A stretch of DNA of 64,000 nt from CAYGTO01 sp964352815 (GCA_964352815.1 CAYGTO010000004.1:81121-145120), one strand, 5' to 3'; numbered from the stretch's first letter, positions 32,179 to 41,977 are shown. Program-made: numbers and translations. The notes: generated by a model from the sequence alone, not told the origin.

Positions 32179-32408
32179 AATGTAGTGGATATTAATAATA
32201 TTAATAAATATCAGTATGTTAAAAAATTATCCACAAAAAGCACTGTAACTGTATACGCAGCAGGTTCGCAGAAGTGACGGAAAAAAATGCACGATGTGCG
32301 TAAAAAACGCCTGAATAAGACGTGAAATGCTGGTGCGAAGGGGCGTTTCGCACTATAGTATGGGGTAAGAACAAACCAATAAAATAAGAATATTCAGGGG
32401 GATGCCAC
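32179..32408. other. intergenic region between flgF and fliL
   Basis: AT-rich at its left end, with the palindrome ATTAATAATATTAAT near 32190. TATAGT at about 32354 is a possible -10 for fliL. No gene or repeat element is seen. Confidence 0.4.
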
Positions 32409-32990
32409 ATGGCCGAAGATGATGAAAAGCCAAAAGAAGGTGAAGAAAACGCCGATGCTGTCGATGGAGACGGCGAAGAGGGCGGTGGAAAGAAAAAGAA
32501 ACTCATTATCATTATCGCGGCAGCCGTGTTGTTAATTGGCGGCGGCGCGGGCGTCTTCTTAAGCGGAATGCTTGGTGGCGGCGAAGAAAAAGCGGAGCAC
32601 GCTGAAGGTGAACATGGTGAACACACAGAAGGTGAGCAAAGTGAAGACGGTAAAAAGATGGAGGGCAAAGAGGAAGCGAGCGGTGTCCCTGTCTATTATG
32701 AGTTGCCTGATTTTATCGTGAATCTAAACACCGGTGGTCGGCGCACTAGCTTCTTAAAAATGAAAGTGACGCTTGAGCTCTCTAATGCGACGGTGGTCGA
32801 AAAAATGGATGCTTATAAACCGCGTATCTTGGACGCGTTTAATACCTATCTGCGCGAGCTGCGAACCTCTGATTTGGCAGGCTCGGCAGGGGTCTACCGT
32901 TTACGCCGAGAGCTGATGTTACGGATCGAAAAAGCCGTGGGTGAAGGCGTAGTGAGCGATATTCTATTCAAAGAAATCGTGGTGCAATAA
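32409..32990 (+). CDS. fliL: flagellar basal body-associated protein FliL
   Basis: Single-pass inner-membrane protein associated with the stator. An acidic cytoplasmic N-terminus is followed by a Lys stop and a membrane helix (about 32-54), a Glu/His-rich linker, then the periplasmic FliL domain (YYELPDFIVNLNTGGRRTSFLKMKVTLELS ... LFKEIVVQ). It is 193 residues. It starts a plus-strand flagellar block with fliM and two motor-associated genes. Confidence 0.93.
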   Translation: MAEDDEKPKEGEENADAVDGDGEEGGGKKKKLIIIIAAAVLLIGGGAGVFLSGMLGGGEEKAEHAEGEHGEHTEGEQSEDGKKMEGKEEASGVPVYYELPDFIVNLNTGGRRTSFLKMKVTLELSNATVVEKMDAYKPRILDAFNTYLRELRTSDLAGSAGVYRLRRELMLRIEKAVGEGVVSDILFKEIVVQ

Positions 32991-33079
32991 CGGACTTCGT
33001 GCCAATGGCATGGAAGTTGCTGAAAAATCAAGCAACCTATGCTAATTTAAGAGATATCGTAACAAACGAACAGTAGGCT

Positions 33080-34195
33080 ATGTCAGACGAAGAAGAAGTA
33101 GATCAGGAAGCGATGATGGCCGAATGGGAGGCCATGGCGGGCGACGGTGGTGACGGCGAAGGAGGTGCCGCCGCGGCAGCCGCGGATGCGTTTGATCCGA
33201 CGGATGGTGGTGAAGATGATGAAGCAGACGAGCGCGTCCTAAACCAGGACGAAATCGATATGCTCCTTGGCTTTGAAGCCGGAGATGAGGAAGAGCAAAA
33301 ATCGGGTATCCAGGCGATTCTCGATAAATCCCTGATGGCGTATGAACGCCTGCCAATGATCGAAGTCGTCTTCGACCGTTTGGTGCGCATGCTCTCCTCA
33401 TCACTTCGAAATTATACCGCTGAAAACATCGATGTGACCATCGATTCCATGGTATCGCAGAGGTTTGATGATTATATGAATTCGATTCCACTGCCGGCGA
33501 TGCTTGCTGTGTTTCGCGCGGTGGAGTGGGAGAATTTTGGCCTCGTAACGGTTGACAGCTCCATGATCTATTCATTGGTGGATGTGCTGTTTGGTGGGCG
33601 CCGTTTGAGTAAACCGATTCGGATTGAAGGCCGCCCGTACACGACGATTGAACAAGATATTGTCAAAGAAATGATCGAGATTATTCTACATGATCTCAGT
33701 ACCGCGTTTGACCCGCTATCACCGGTAACGTTCCAGTTTGATCGGATTGAGAGCAACCCACGGTTTGCAACGATCACGCGCCCGAATAACGCGGTGCTTC
33801 TAGTGCGTTTGCGTGTGGATATGGAAGATCGCGGTGGTATGGTTGAGATTTGTGTGCCGCATACAACACTTGAGCCCATTCGTGACTTGCTTCTTCAAAT
33901 GTTTATGGGTGAGAAGTTTGGCCATGATGCGATTTGGGAGAGGAACCTCGGCCGCGAAGTGCAGCAGACAGATATTGAAATTGAGGTGGTGATGGAACGC
34001 CGCAAAATGACGCTGGGAGAAATTGTTGGCCTCGAAGTGGGAAAAACAATTATGCTTGATCGCAAGGCAAATGACGATGTGTCCGTTGTAAGCGGCGGTG
34101 TTGAGCTTGCGAAAGCACGGCTAGGGCGTAAAGGTGATAATATCGCCGTCATGCTGGAGGAAGAAATTGGTGAAAAAGCCAAGGAATTAACGTAA
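33080..34195 (+). CDS. fliM: flagellar motor switch protein FliM
   Basis: C-ring protein that receives phospho-CheY. The CheY-binding motif is LNQDEIDMLLG (about residues 54-64), preceded by an unusually acidic Gly/Ala-rich N-terminus. The middle domain (SLMAYERLPMIEVVFDRLVRML) and the C-terminal SpoA domain (EIEVVMERRKMTLGEIVGLEVGKTIML) are intact. It is 371 residues; the N-terminal extension of about 50 residues is longer than in enteric FliM. Confidence 0.95.
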   Translation: MSDEEEVDQEAMMAEWEAMAGDGGDGEGGAAAAAADAFDPTDGGEDDEADERVLNQDEIDMLLGFEAGDEEEQKSGIQAILDKSLMAYERLPMIEVVFDRLVRMLSSSLRNYTAENIDVTIDSMVSQRFDDYMNSIPLPAMLAVFRAVEWENFGLVTVDSSMIYSLVDVLFGGRRLSKPIRIEGRPYTTIEQDIVKEMIEIILHDLSTAFDPLSPVTFQFDRIESNPRFATITRPNNAVLLVRLRVDMEDRGGMVEICVPHTTLEPIRDLLLQMFMGEKFGHDAIWERNLGREVQQTDIEIEVVMERRKMTLGEIVGLEVGKTIMLDRKANDDVSVVSGGVELAKARLGRKGDNIAVMLEEEIGEKAKELT

Positions 34196-34224
34196 GCTGA
34201 TCGCAACGAATCGGAGCGAAGACG

Positions 34225-34911
34225 ATGGAACTAATTGTAACGAAATTGATCATTGATGTGGTGATGGCCGTGCTGCTGTTCGGCACGATTTGGTATTGCC
34301 GGCGCCTCGATTTGCGCATCAAAATTTTGCAAGATAGTAAGGGTGAACTGGCCAAAGTGGTGAAGCGCTTTGACGATAGCACGGAAAAGGCCGCCTTATG
34401 CATTGGGGAGATTCATAAAGTATCGCAGCGTATTCATGAAAATATGCGCCACCATATGGATAAAGCGAATTTCTTAGCGGGTGATCTTTCGTACATGATT
34501 GAGCGTGGGAACAAGGTGGTGGGCGCGATTCCTGAGAAAGAGTTGGAAGAGCTTCGTGAGCGCGGCAAGCCAGCCACGCAGCGTAAAGAGAGACGCGCGG
34601 CAAAAGCGGAAAGCGCGGGTGAGGCAAAACCAGCGAGCCGGAGCCAGGAAGCGACACCGATCCAGGGTGGGCGCCGCCGCGAAGATTTGGCGATCGAAGA
34701 CCAATCCATCAAGGATGATACAAAGAAGATTGAGCGTATGCTGACCGCACTGTCTGAGCATCGTGAAGCGTCTGAAGCTGTCGAGCAAGAAATCATTACT
34801 CCTGATCAGCTTGAAGAAGAAAAACCGGGCGCGGTGAAGTTGCGCTCGAAAGCGGAGCAAGAGCTTTATGAAGCGCTGCGTAATCAAGGTCAGAAAGGAG
34901 AAAGCGCATGA
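34225..34911 (+). CDS. DUF6468-type flagellar-cluster protein
   Basis: An N-terminal membrane helix (about 4-24: IVTKLIIDVVMAVLLFGTIW) is followed by a conserved helical region (RRLDLRIKILQDSKGELAKVV ... KANFLAGDLSYMIERG) and a charged tail. This matches my memory of DUF6468, a family found beside fliM and the MotE-like gene in alphaproteobacteria. A motor or export role is implied by context only. It overlaps the next gene by 4 nt. Confidence 0.75.
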   Translation: MELIVTKLIIDVVMAVLLFGTIWYCRRLDLRIKILQDSKGELAKVVKRFDDSTEKAALCIGEIHKVSQRIHENMRHHMDKANFLAGDLSYMIERGNKVVGAIPEKELEELRERGKPATQRKERRAAKAESAGEAKPASRSQEATPIQGGRRREDLAIEDQSIKDDTKKIERMLTALSEHREASEAVEQEIITPDQLEEEKPGAVKLRSKAEQELYEALRNQGQKGESA

Positions 34912-35678
34912 TTCGCTCTCGCAAAATTCTCAAAGCGCCCACGATTCGCATTATCCCGATCATCATGATGCTCGCGGTGATTATGCTCGGTGCGCGCGTG
35001 TATGATATCGTTATTGGCGGCCAGGCATTGCAAGATGAGCTGCACAAAATAGCGATTGCAGAAGCCAAAGCAGCGGATGATGCAGAGGAAGAAGATGAAG
35101 ATGCTGCCGCGGAAGATGCAGATGGCGAAGCCATGGCAGAGGAAGGTAAGGAGGGAGAAGAAGGCGAGCCTGCTCCTGATAAATTCGCTGACCGTGAAGA
35201 TGTGAGCGAGCGCCGCCCAGATGAGAGTAAAGTTGCCGAAAAGCGTCAGTTTAACAATGTTGAAGTGGACTTGCTCCAAAGCCTGGCCGAACGCCGCGAG
35301 AAGCTTGATATATGGGAAGAAGAAGTTGCGGTGAAAGAGAAGCTGCTCGAAGCGACGGAACGTCGCCTTGATACTAAGCTGGCTGAGTTGAAAGATTTGC
35401 AGGGCAAAGTTCAGGCGTTGCTCAATGAGTATCAGGAATATGAAGAAGAAGAAATTAAGAGCCTGGTGAAAATATATGAAAGCATGAAACCAAAAGATGC
35501 GGCGATCATTTTCAACAAGCTGGACATGCCGATTTTGTTCAAGGTCGTCGATATGATGTCGGAGCGGCGTGCTGCGCCGATCTTAGCGAAGATGGACGCA
35601 AATCGCGCGCGTGATGTGACGCGTGAGCTGGCTGCGCAGCGTGAGATGCGTAACATCCCGGCCAATGTCCCTCAATAA
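34908..35678 (+). CDS. MotE-like protein with MgtE-N-type domain
   Basis: An N-terminal membrane helix (11-33) precedes an acidic low-complexity stretch (45-95), a long coiled coil (about 118-180) and a C-terminal MgtE-N-like helical domain (SMKPKDAAIIFNKLDMPILFKVVDMMSERRAAPILAKMD). This is the organisation of MotE, the rhizobial chaperone of the periplasmic motility protein MotC. It follows the DUF6468 gene with a 4-nt overlap, so the two are coupled. It is 256 residues. Confidence 0.78.
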   Translation: MIRSRKILKAPTIRIIPIIMMLAVIMLGARVYDIVIGGQALQDELHKIAIAEAKAADDAEEEDEDAAAEDADGEAMAEEGKEGEEGEPAPDKFADREDVSERRPDESKVAEKRQFNNVEVDLLQSLAERREKLDIWEEEVAVKEKLLEATERRLDTKLAELKDLQGKVQALLNEYQEYEEEEIKSLVKIYESMKPKDAAIIFNKLDMPILFKVVDMMSERRAAPILAKMDANRARDVTRELAAQREMRNIPANVPQ

Positions 35679-35679
35679 G

Positions 35680-36348
35680 TTAAAAGTCTGGATCGTCGTA
35701 ATAGTCGGGCGGAGTGATGCCACCGAAGCGATCTTGTAATACGGCGTGCATCGACGGGCGTGACTTGACCAGCGCATACCATTCTTTGGTCGCTTGATGA
35801 TGCTCCCACGGCACATCACCGAGATAATCTAACGCAGAGAGATGGGCTGCGGCCACCAGATCTGCGAGCGTTAAATAATTCCCAGCGATCCATTGGTGCT
35901 TCATCAACAGATGAGCAATGTAGTCGAGATGGTGCAGCAAGTTCCGTTTGCCCGAACGAATGATCGTGGAATCCGGTTCGCCATAACCAAGCAGTCGCTT
36001 ATAGAGCTTCTCATAGAGCACATATTCGGTCACTTCCGAATAAAATTTTCGATCAAACCATTCAACCAAGCGGCGGACATTGGCGCGCTCTTCGGGTGAG
36101 TTTCCAAGGCACTGGATCGAAGGGTAAGCTGTCTCGAGATGTTCATAAATACTGTAAGCACCGCAGAGGGTTAAACCGCCTTCTTCATGCAAGATAGGAA
36201 GTTCGCCGGAAGGGTTCAGCTTAAACAATTCGAGGCGACGTTCCCAAAACGGCTCCTCTTTCAACTCAAAGACAAGCTCCTTCTCGCGCAAGAGCATGCG
36301 AATGGCGCGGCATTGCGGGAGCAGTGGACTGTGATACAGCGTTCGCAT
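35680..36348 (-). CDS. GST-fold protein, FzlA-like
   Basis: Thioredoxin-fold N-domain (TLYHSPLLPQCRAIRMLLREKE, LNPSGELPILHEEGG) and an all-helical GST C-domain. The C-terminal tail GITPPDYYDDPDF and the wide N-domain loop (EEPFWERRLELFKLNP) recall Caulobacter FzlA, an FtsZ-binding GST-like protein that links division to the cell-wall synthases. That assignment is from memory of the family; a generic glutathione transferase is the alternative. It is 222 residues. Its stop lies next to the convergent MotE-like gene. Confidence 0.65.
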   Translation of the reverse strand: MRTLYHSPLLPQCRAIRMLLREKELVFELKEEPFWERRLELFKLNPSGELPILHEEGGLTLCGAYSIYEHLETAYPSIQCLGNSPEERANVRRLVEWFDRKFYSEVTEYVLYEKLYKRLLGYGEPDSTIIRSGKRNLLHHLDYIAHLLMKHQWIAGNYLTLADLVAAAHLSALDYLGDVPWEHHQATKEWYALVKSRPSMHAVLQDRFGGITPPDYYDDPDF

Positions 36349-36414
36349 TGAATCTCGTTGGAGTGATTAGGGTAGCTAGAGGTAGCACAGATAGCGCGGA
36401 TCAGACAAGCCTCA

Positions 36415-37311
36415 TCATGCGCTTTGTGAGTTACTTTCCGGCATGCGTTTCACGCTGTACACGGCAAAGACGCAGTACCCAAGAATCACCAGAATATAGA
36501 AGCCGATCGGTAGCCCAACGCCTGGCACCATCGCGAACGTTTCTTCGCGCATGAGGTTGCTGAGCACCATCTGGATCAAATAAGCCGGTGTCAGCGCGAG
36601 GCAGGCGAGCTTAAGCCCTTCTTCGTAAGAGAGTTTCGTTTTCATGATGAGCCCAATCAACATCATGATCATGCCAAACACGAGTACTTGGATAAGCGCC
36701 CAGATCATCCAGATGATCAGGAAGAAAGCGAAGAAGACGAGCCCCATGATCAGAGCGTTGGAAACGAGATTTTCATCATACCAGTTGATAAAATTGGCGA
36801 CATAGTCATGCGCAAGGTCGGCATTAAGCTCCAAGATTTCATCGGTTTCCATCTCTGAGAAATAATAGCTGCGAATTTCACCGGTGCCGCCATCCTTGCT
36901 CACATGAATCGCATCGCGGCTGACAATGATCGGAATGCCCGTTTCAAGAACATCATCGGGCTGTGCCTCGGGCATGATCGAGATGAAGGGGATTTCGAAG
37001 CTCTCGCCGATATCGATAAAGATCATGTAGGGCGTCTCTGCCGTCGTCATCATTTCCCCTTCTTCGATGATCATTGGAGGGATTTGGTCGGCGACTTGTC
37101 CAAGGTAACGCTCTGCAGGAGATAGGTTCCCATCGTGGCGTGCGAAAATCTCATCATGTAAATGGTAGAGGCCCATGCTGACATAAACGAGCGTCACCAG
37201 TGCGATCATGAAAAATAGATAGCCAAATCCCATGCCGACATAACGTTGCCTCATGTAACGATAAGATTCTGGATCGAAGAGTGAACGAACCAACAATGCG
37301 AGATAAGTCAT
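36415..37311 (-). CDS. DUF1189-like integral membrane protein
   Basis: It starts LLVRSLFDPESYRYMRQRYVGMGFGYLFFMIALVTLVYVSMGL (first membrane helix about 29-49), has a soluble middle region (60-175) and then three or four hydrophobic helices (about 183-285). The layout suits the DUF1189 family. The role is unknown. It lies 13 nt after the NDUFA9-like gene and is probably co-transcribed with it. It is 298 residues. Confidence 0.65.
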   Translation of the reverse strand: MTYLALLVRSLFDPESYRYMRQRYVGMGFGYLFFMIALVTLVYVSMGLYHLHDEIFARHDGNLSPAERYLGQVADQIPPMIIEEGEMMTTAETPYMIFIDIGESFEIPFISIMPEAQPDDVLETGIPIIVSRDAIHVSKDGGTGEIRSYYFSEMETDEILELNADLAHDYVANFINWYDENLVSNALIMGLVFFAFFLIIWMIWALIQVLVFGMIMMLIGLIMKTKLSYEEGLKLACLALTPAYLIQMVLSNLMREETFAMVPGVGLPIGFYILVILGYCVFAVYSVKRMPESNSQSA

Positions 37312-37324
37312 ATAGGCCTCGTGT

Positions 37325-38254
37325 TTAAGCGTTACGTTTATAATGGCTTAAATATTCGGGGACAATCAATTCAGGCGAGGCTGGGGACATTCCGAGTGCT
37401 TCAAAGCCCTGGGCGGCAGGGTTCACAACATTATCATAATCGAGCAGACGCACCTGATCCCGTGTCAGCGGCGGGGTTGGCAACAATTCTGCGAAGGTGG
37501 CAAAGGCCATTGCCATTGAATTGGGCATTGGCATGAGCATCACGCGGCGGCGTGTGACATCGCGAACGAACTGTAGAATTTCTTTGAAAGTATAAATATG
37601 TGGGCCGCCCAGCTCATAAATGTGGCCAGCGCATTCTGTATCTTCAACTGCGTGCTTAATCGCGCGGGCAACATCCGCGACATAGACCGGCTGAAATTTG
37701 CTGTTCCCCCCTTTGATCAGTGGAAGGAAGGGCGAAAAGACTGCCATCTTTGCGAACTGGTTGAAGAAATTATCTTCCGGGCCGAAGATGACGCTAGGGC
37801 GGAAGATGGTGGCGTTAGGAAATGCCGAGCGCACCGCTTGTTCTCCGACAAGCTTTGTCTTTGCGTAGGATGAGGTTTCGGCCTTATCCACGCCAAGAGA
37901 CGACATTTGAATGAATTTCGGGATGTGCAGATGCTGCGCCATTTGCGCGAGCAGATCAGAGCCTTGGGCATGCAGGGTGGTAAAGCTTTGGCTGCCTTTT
38001 TCGAACAAAATGCCAACGAGGTTAATCACGGCATAGGAGTTGTCGAGCTTGCCACGCAGCGTTTCAGGGCGTGAAATGTCTGCGTATTGTGCGACAATCT
38101 GACCGACGGCGCCAGCGGGCTTGATATCATAGGCTTCTTCAGGATTCCGGCACAGAATGCGCACCGTGTAGCCGGCTTCGGCCATGATTTTAACGACATG
38201 CCGTCCTAGAAAGCCCGTGCCGCCCACGACGGTGATGATTTTATTCTGGTACAT
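37325..38254 (-). CDS. NDUFA9-like NAD(P)-binding atypical SDR
   Basis: A Rossmann NAD(P) loop at the N-terminus (IITVVGGTGFLGRHVVKIMAEAGYTVRILCR) and an atypical short-chain-dehydrogenase body: FIQMSSLGVDKAETSSYAKTKLVGEQAVR with the YxxxK pair, ATIFRPSVIFGPEDNFFNQF and VYVADVARAIKHAVED. Proteins of this family in alphaproteobacteria are labelled complex I NDUFA9-like; their substrate is not established. It is 309 residues. Confidence 0.85.
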   Translation of the reverse strand: MYQNKIITVVGGTGFLGRHVVKIMAEAGYTVRILCRNPEEAYDIKPAGAVGQIVAQYADISRPETLRGKLDNSYAVINLVGILFEKGSQSFTTLHAQGSDLLAQMAQHLHIPKFIQMSSLGVDKAETSSYAKTKLVGEQAVRSAFPNATIFRPSVIFGPEDNFFNQFAKMAVFSPFLPLIKGGNSKFQPVYVADVARAIKHAVEDTECAGHIYELGGPHIYTFKEILQFVRDVTRRRVMLMPMPNSMAMAFATFAELLPTPPLTRDQVRLLDYDNVVNPAAQGFEALGMSPASPELIVPEYLSHYKRNA

Positions 38255-38332
38255 ATCCCTGTGTATAAGCCTGTGTATTTTCCCCGTATCATACGCAGAA
38301 AAAAGATAAAAAGCAAATGAGATTGAACGGAT

Positions 38333-39970
38333 TTATGAAAGAGATAGCTCGCGCTGTATAAGTGGTTCGCTGCTTTCTGCAACCACATGCGAGGCTTCGG
38401 GTGCCTCAATTACGAAAGAGGCATCTTCCGGCTCTCTTGTACTGGTAGAAGCGCCGAGCTCGTCAGGGTCAGGGTTACGTCCTGTATCAAAAAATGTTTT
38501 AAGCACATCGATGGGTGTTTTGCCATCGCTGCGAGGCTTGCCTTTTCTCAGGCATTTCACATTTGGATCACAAAAATAGCCGACCGATTTCGGGTCATCT
38601 CGTTCGCCGAGCATGGCTTCACGCGGCGCATGAGCGAGTCCATTATTCTTCCCACTTACAACGAAGAGCATGTCATTTAAATTTTCTTTATAGGCTTTCT
38701 CGCCGCCATTCTCACGGATGAATTCTGTTACCAAATAGTCATATTCATTGGCAAAGGTGAGACGATGAAACCCTAGCTCACGCTCTTTCTGCGACATGGG
38801 TGTTTCCCACGCGGAGAGCGACATTACTTTGAGGGCGCTTGTTAGCTCTTTTAACTCGTCTTGAGTGATAACATGCGTCTCGCCGCTGTCGTCTCGAGTG
38901 AAGAATTGCTTTGCTGTGACATGATCTCCAATCGCTCCGTTATTCGGATGCATCTGCCGCGCAACATAACGCCATGCATCAGAAGCGATATTACCGCCGC
39001 GGCTAAAGCCCATAAGTTTAATATGTTTCATGATCTGTGCAGCATCTTTGCGTAACAACAATTTTGCATTATCACGGTCGCGCAACACGTCCGGAAAAGG
39101 CGAGTTTTCTTCAAGCGGCCCATCGGGTGCAATGCTTACATTAATCTGTGAGGGGTCCTCGAGAAGACATGCCAAAATGAGATTTCCAAGTCGCACTGCA
39201 TCTGGCGTAATGCCAATTAAGTTTCGCCGTTCCATTTGATCAGGGTGTGTATCCTGCTCTGTTTCATTAATGCCATGATCTTCTTGAATATGGCGAATCC
39301 GGCGAATCAGCGTCGCACCATTCTTTTGTGAGTTTTCACGCGATTGAATTTGGCTAACAACCACCGGTGTGTGTGGGGGCTTGCCGCTGTATGCGTTATA
39401 ATACATCTGTTCGCAGCCATGCATGATCACGGCTAAATCATCTGAATCACGAGCTGATGAAGTGTTACTGGTTAAAATGAGCATAGGCCATTCAGACTCC
39501 TGCCCCTCAGGGAAGAGATTGTTCGGATGAACGGCGCTGGTTTCGTCTTCTGGAGCTTGTATGGCGAGCATTGATGAGTCTGAATCTTTAAATGCTAAGA
39601 AATTGCCATTGTACTTCTGCATTTTATTGGTAACGCCATCGGAGCGTTGCTGTAATCCGCCAAAATATTCAAGTAACTCGGCTAAATCATTACGTTGAAT
39701 GACATCGTGCATTTCGTTTTGCTCGGCGTCTTCAAAACGCTGTTCTTGCACGTGGTCAACGAATCGATAGCCCCAGCTAACACTTAGCAACGCTAACGAA
39801 TACAGGCCCGTATATGGTGAGCTGGCAAGATTTTTTGCCAATACCTCTGCGGCGTCGGCTGCATGGCCAAACGCTGTCTGACCATTAACCTGGAGTGCTT
39901 TACGCAAATGCTGGCTGATCAAATAGCGGTGATCAATATTACCACCTTCAATTTGCCTATGGATGCTCAC
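38333..39970 (-). CDS. unknown protein with alpha/beta-hydrolase-like nucleophile elbow
   Basis: I do not recognise the family. A Ser-hydrolase-type elbow GFSRGGNIASDAW lies at about residue 318, after the hydrophobic strand-like KHIKLM. The N-terminal 120 residues are helical, then follow PMLILTSNTSSARDSDDLAVIMHGCEQ and a long insert. The C-terminus ends in a Pro/Glu/Ser tail. There is no signal peptide. A lipase- or thioesterase-like fold is possible, with the Asp and His of a triad not identified. It is 545 residues and monocistronic. Confidence 0.6.
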   Translation of the reverse strand: MSIHRQIEGGNIDHRYLISQHLRKALQVNGQTAFGHAADAAEVLAKNLASSPYTGLYSLALLSVSWGYRFVDHVQEQRFEDAEQNEMHDVIQRNDLAELLEYFGGLQQRSDGVTNKMQKYNGNFLAFKDSDSSMLAIQAPEDETSAVHPNNLFPEGQESEWPMLILTSNTSSARDSDDLAVIMHGCEQMYYNAYSGKPPHTPVVVSQIQSRENSQKNGATLIRRIRHIQEDHGINETEQDTHPDQMERRNLIGITPDAVRLGNLILACLLEDPSQINVSIAPDGPLEENSPFPDVLRDRDNAKLLLRKDAAQIMKHIKLMGFSRGGNIASDAWRYVARQMHPNNGAIGDHVTAKQFFTRDDSGETHVITQDELKELTSALKVMSLSAWETPMSQKERELGFHRLTFANEYDYLVTEFIRENGGEKAYKENLNDMLFVVSGKNNGLAHAPREAMLGERDDPKSVGYFCDPNVKCLRKGKPRSDGKTPIDVLKTFFDTGRNPDPDELGASTSTREPEDASFVIEAPEASHVVAESSEPLIQRELSLS

Positions 39971-40087
39971 GCCCCACCCCTCCCAAAACGTTAAGGAAAA
40001 TTAGCATAAGGCGCTGCAACGAAAAGTGTAGGGAAAAAGCCGCTTTCGTGAAAAGTAGCTGTGCAGCTGCGAAAAGTTAGAGTGATT

Positions 40088-40963
40088 CTAAGCCGGTGCG
40101 TTAACTTTCTGGTACCAGTGATAGGCCATGCTGCCTCGGATCAACCCATCGAGGCCGGTCTGCGAAGCGATCGGGAAATGGTCGATGTTCGTATCAACAG
40201 CGCCCTCCTCCATGCCTGAGAGATAATAATGGTATTCCTCATTAAGTGGCGCGGGGAGAAGCGCTAGGCAGTCTTTAAGCGAGACATGACGCATGTCGCG
40301 ATGGTTTGGCATCACGGTAGGCGGATTAAAGCCATAGCGCGTGAGAAGTTTAGGGTAAGCGCTCACAGCGCGTCTCACATAGTAGTCGCGCGTTGGAAGT
40401 TCGAAGAAACGTGACCATGTGGCTTTGGACGCATCCATTTCTGAGAGGCCTGCTTCGCGGTCTTCATCATACGCGATCGCGAGTTTTCGCCAATCCCGCG
40501 ATCGTAAGGCTCCCGACCACGCAAGCGGTTCACCGCTCTCTCGCATACGCCAGGCCGCGCGAATGGCTTCAAGCGTCGCCATTGCTTCACAAAACAAGGT
40601 AAGGCGGGCGTAACTTTGCGCATCAAGCAGGGTAGGTGTTATGTGGCCGCGGCCCATCGGGTGACAGACAAAGCCAAGGCAATCTTGATAGAAATGAATC
40701 AATTCATGGATGGCGTAATAGAGTCTCGTGGCTGCGCTGACGCGTTTGGCAATGCGTAGCTGTGGCCGAAGGTGAGGGGAGCGCAGCGCGTCCTCGATGG
40801 CTTCGAGTTCAGTGTCGTGGCTCGTATCGATAATACATGGCGAGTAGGCGCCAATAGGCCCAAACCATGATTCGGAGTACGCGATCGGGCAGCGTTCCGC
40901 CCATCGCCAGAGCGTGGCAAGGAATGGGTCGTGCGCAGAGTGCGAGGTGATTGGGCTAGCCAT
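40088..40963 (-). CDS. putative zincin-like protein (HELIH motif)
   Basis: The central motif AIHELIHFYQDCLGF contains HExxH, the zinc-binding and catalytic core of many metallopeptidases, followed by a helix with CEAMATLEAIRAAW whose Glu could be a third ligand. There is no signal peptide or membrane helix, so it should be cytoplasmic. The family resembles uncharacterised alphaproteobacterial putative metallopeptidase domains; I give no substrate. It is 291 residues, lying 48 nt downstream of the GGDEF regulator gene and probably co-transcribed with it. Confidence 0.6.
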   Translation of the reverse strand: MASPITSHSAHDPFLATLWRWAERCPIAYSESWFGPIGAYSPCIIDTSHDTELEAIEDALRSPHLRPQLRIAKRVSAATRLYYAIHELIHFYQDCLGFVCHPMGRGHITPTLLDAQSYARLTLFCEAMATLEAIRAAWRMRESGEPLAWSGALRSRDWRKLAIAYDEDREAGLSEMDASKATWSRFFELPTRDYYVRRAVSAYPKLLTRYGFNPPTVMPNHRDMRHVSLKDCLALLPAPLNEEYHYYLSGMEEGAVDTNIDHFPIASQTGLDGLIRGSMAYHWYQKVNAPA

Positions 40964-41011
40964 GACTCTAGCTTCCTTGAATGACGCGCAAAAAGCAAAC
41001 GGCTTTGTGCT

Positions 41012-41956
41012 TTACGCGCTTTCTGCCTCGGGCGCGTCTTTATGCTCTTCGGCAAAGCAATATTGATTCGGGCCGATGCGCTTAGCGCGGTACATAGCGC
41101 GATCAGCAGCGCAAATCATGGCGTTTGCGTCGGTCGCACATGTTGGGAATATCGCCACCCCAATGCTGCTCGAGATGTAAGCAATATGACCATTGAGATC
41201 GAATGGCTCCGCTAAGGCATCAAACATTTTATTCGCGACAATGCGGCACCCCTCGCAGATATCATCACAATTGCCATCCAACAAAATAACAAATTCATCA
41301 CCGCCATAGCGTGCGATGAGGTCGCTTTCGCGGAGTATCAGCTTTAGGCGCTCCGCGACCATTTGTAGCAAGATATTCCCTGCTTCATGGCCATACGTGT
41401 CGTTGACCGCCTTGAATTTGTTTAAATCAAGAAACATGAGTGCTTCCTGCCGTTTCCAGCGCGCCGCTTTGGTCAGTGTTTTTTGTAAATAGTCGCGAAA
41501 AAGACGATGGTTGGCGAGTCCGGTCAGGGCATCATAGTTCGCCTCACGGTAGAGTTGGCGTTCGGCTGACTTGCGTTCAATCGAGGACTGAATCGCAAGG
41601 CTAATGACCTTTCCGTCGCCATGGCCTTTGATGAGGTAATCTTGTGCTCCATTCTGCAATGCACGCATCGCCGTGTCTTCACAATCCACGCCGGTGAGGA
41701 CCACAATCGGCAAGTCTGGATTCTCATCTTTGATAGCACGAACATTGTCGAGGCCATCGACATCTTTAAGCCCTAAATCTAAGAGAACCGCGTTAAATCC
41801 AGGTGTCTTGAGATTATTAAGAGCCTCCTTGAGGCTGTCGACATGGACTAATTTGTAATGCGTGGTTCCCATGACCCCCATCAATGCTTCTTGCATTAGT
41901 AAAGCATCTCCAGGATCATCTTCCACATGCAAAATATGAATCGCGCTGCGGTTCAC
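41012..41956 (-). CDS. response regulator with GGDEF domain
   Basis: N-terminal receiver domain (HILHVEDDPGDALLMQEAL; phosphoacceptor Asp in NAVLLDLGLKDVDG; Lys in YLIKGHG) and a C-terminal diguanylate cyclase domain with RYGGDEFVILLDG, so c-di-GMP synthesis on phosphorylation is expected. RESD, the I-site RxxD, precedes the active site. A seven-G run forming GGGGGGAG 5 nt before GTG at 41956 argues for that start over the ATG at 41977. No sensor kinase is adjacent. It is 314 residues. Confidence 0.88.
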   Translation of the reverse strand: MNRSAIHILHVEDDPGDALLMQEALMGVMGTTHYKLVHVDSLKEALNNLKTPGFNAVLLDLGLKDVDGLDNVRAIKDENPDLPIVVLTGVDCEDTAMRALQNGAQDYLIKGHGDGKVISLAIQSSIERKSAERQLYREANYDALTGLANHRLFRDYLQKTLTKAARWKRQEALMFLDLNKFKAVNDTYGHEAGNILLQMVAERLKLILRESDLIARYGGDEFVILLDGNCDDICEGCRIVANKMFDALAEPFDLNGHIAYISSSIGVAIFPTCATDANAMICAADRAMYRAKRIGPNQYCFAEEHKDAPEAESA

Positions 41957-41977
41957 AAGCTCCCCCCCCTTGTGCAT

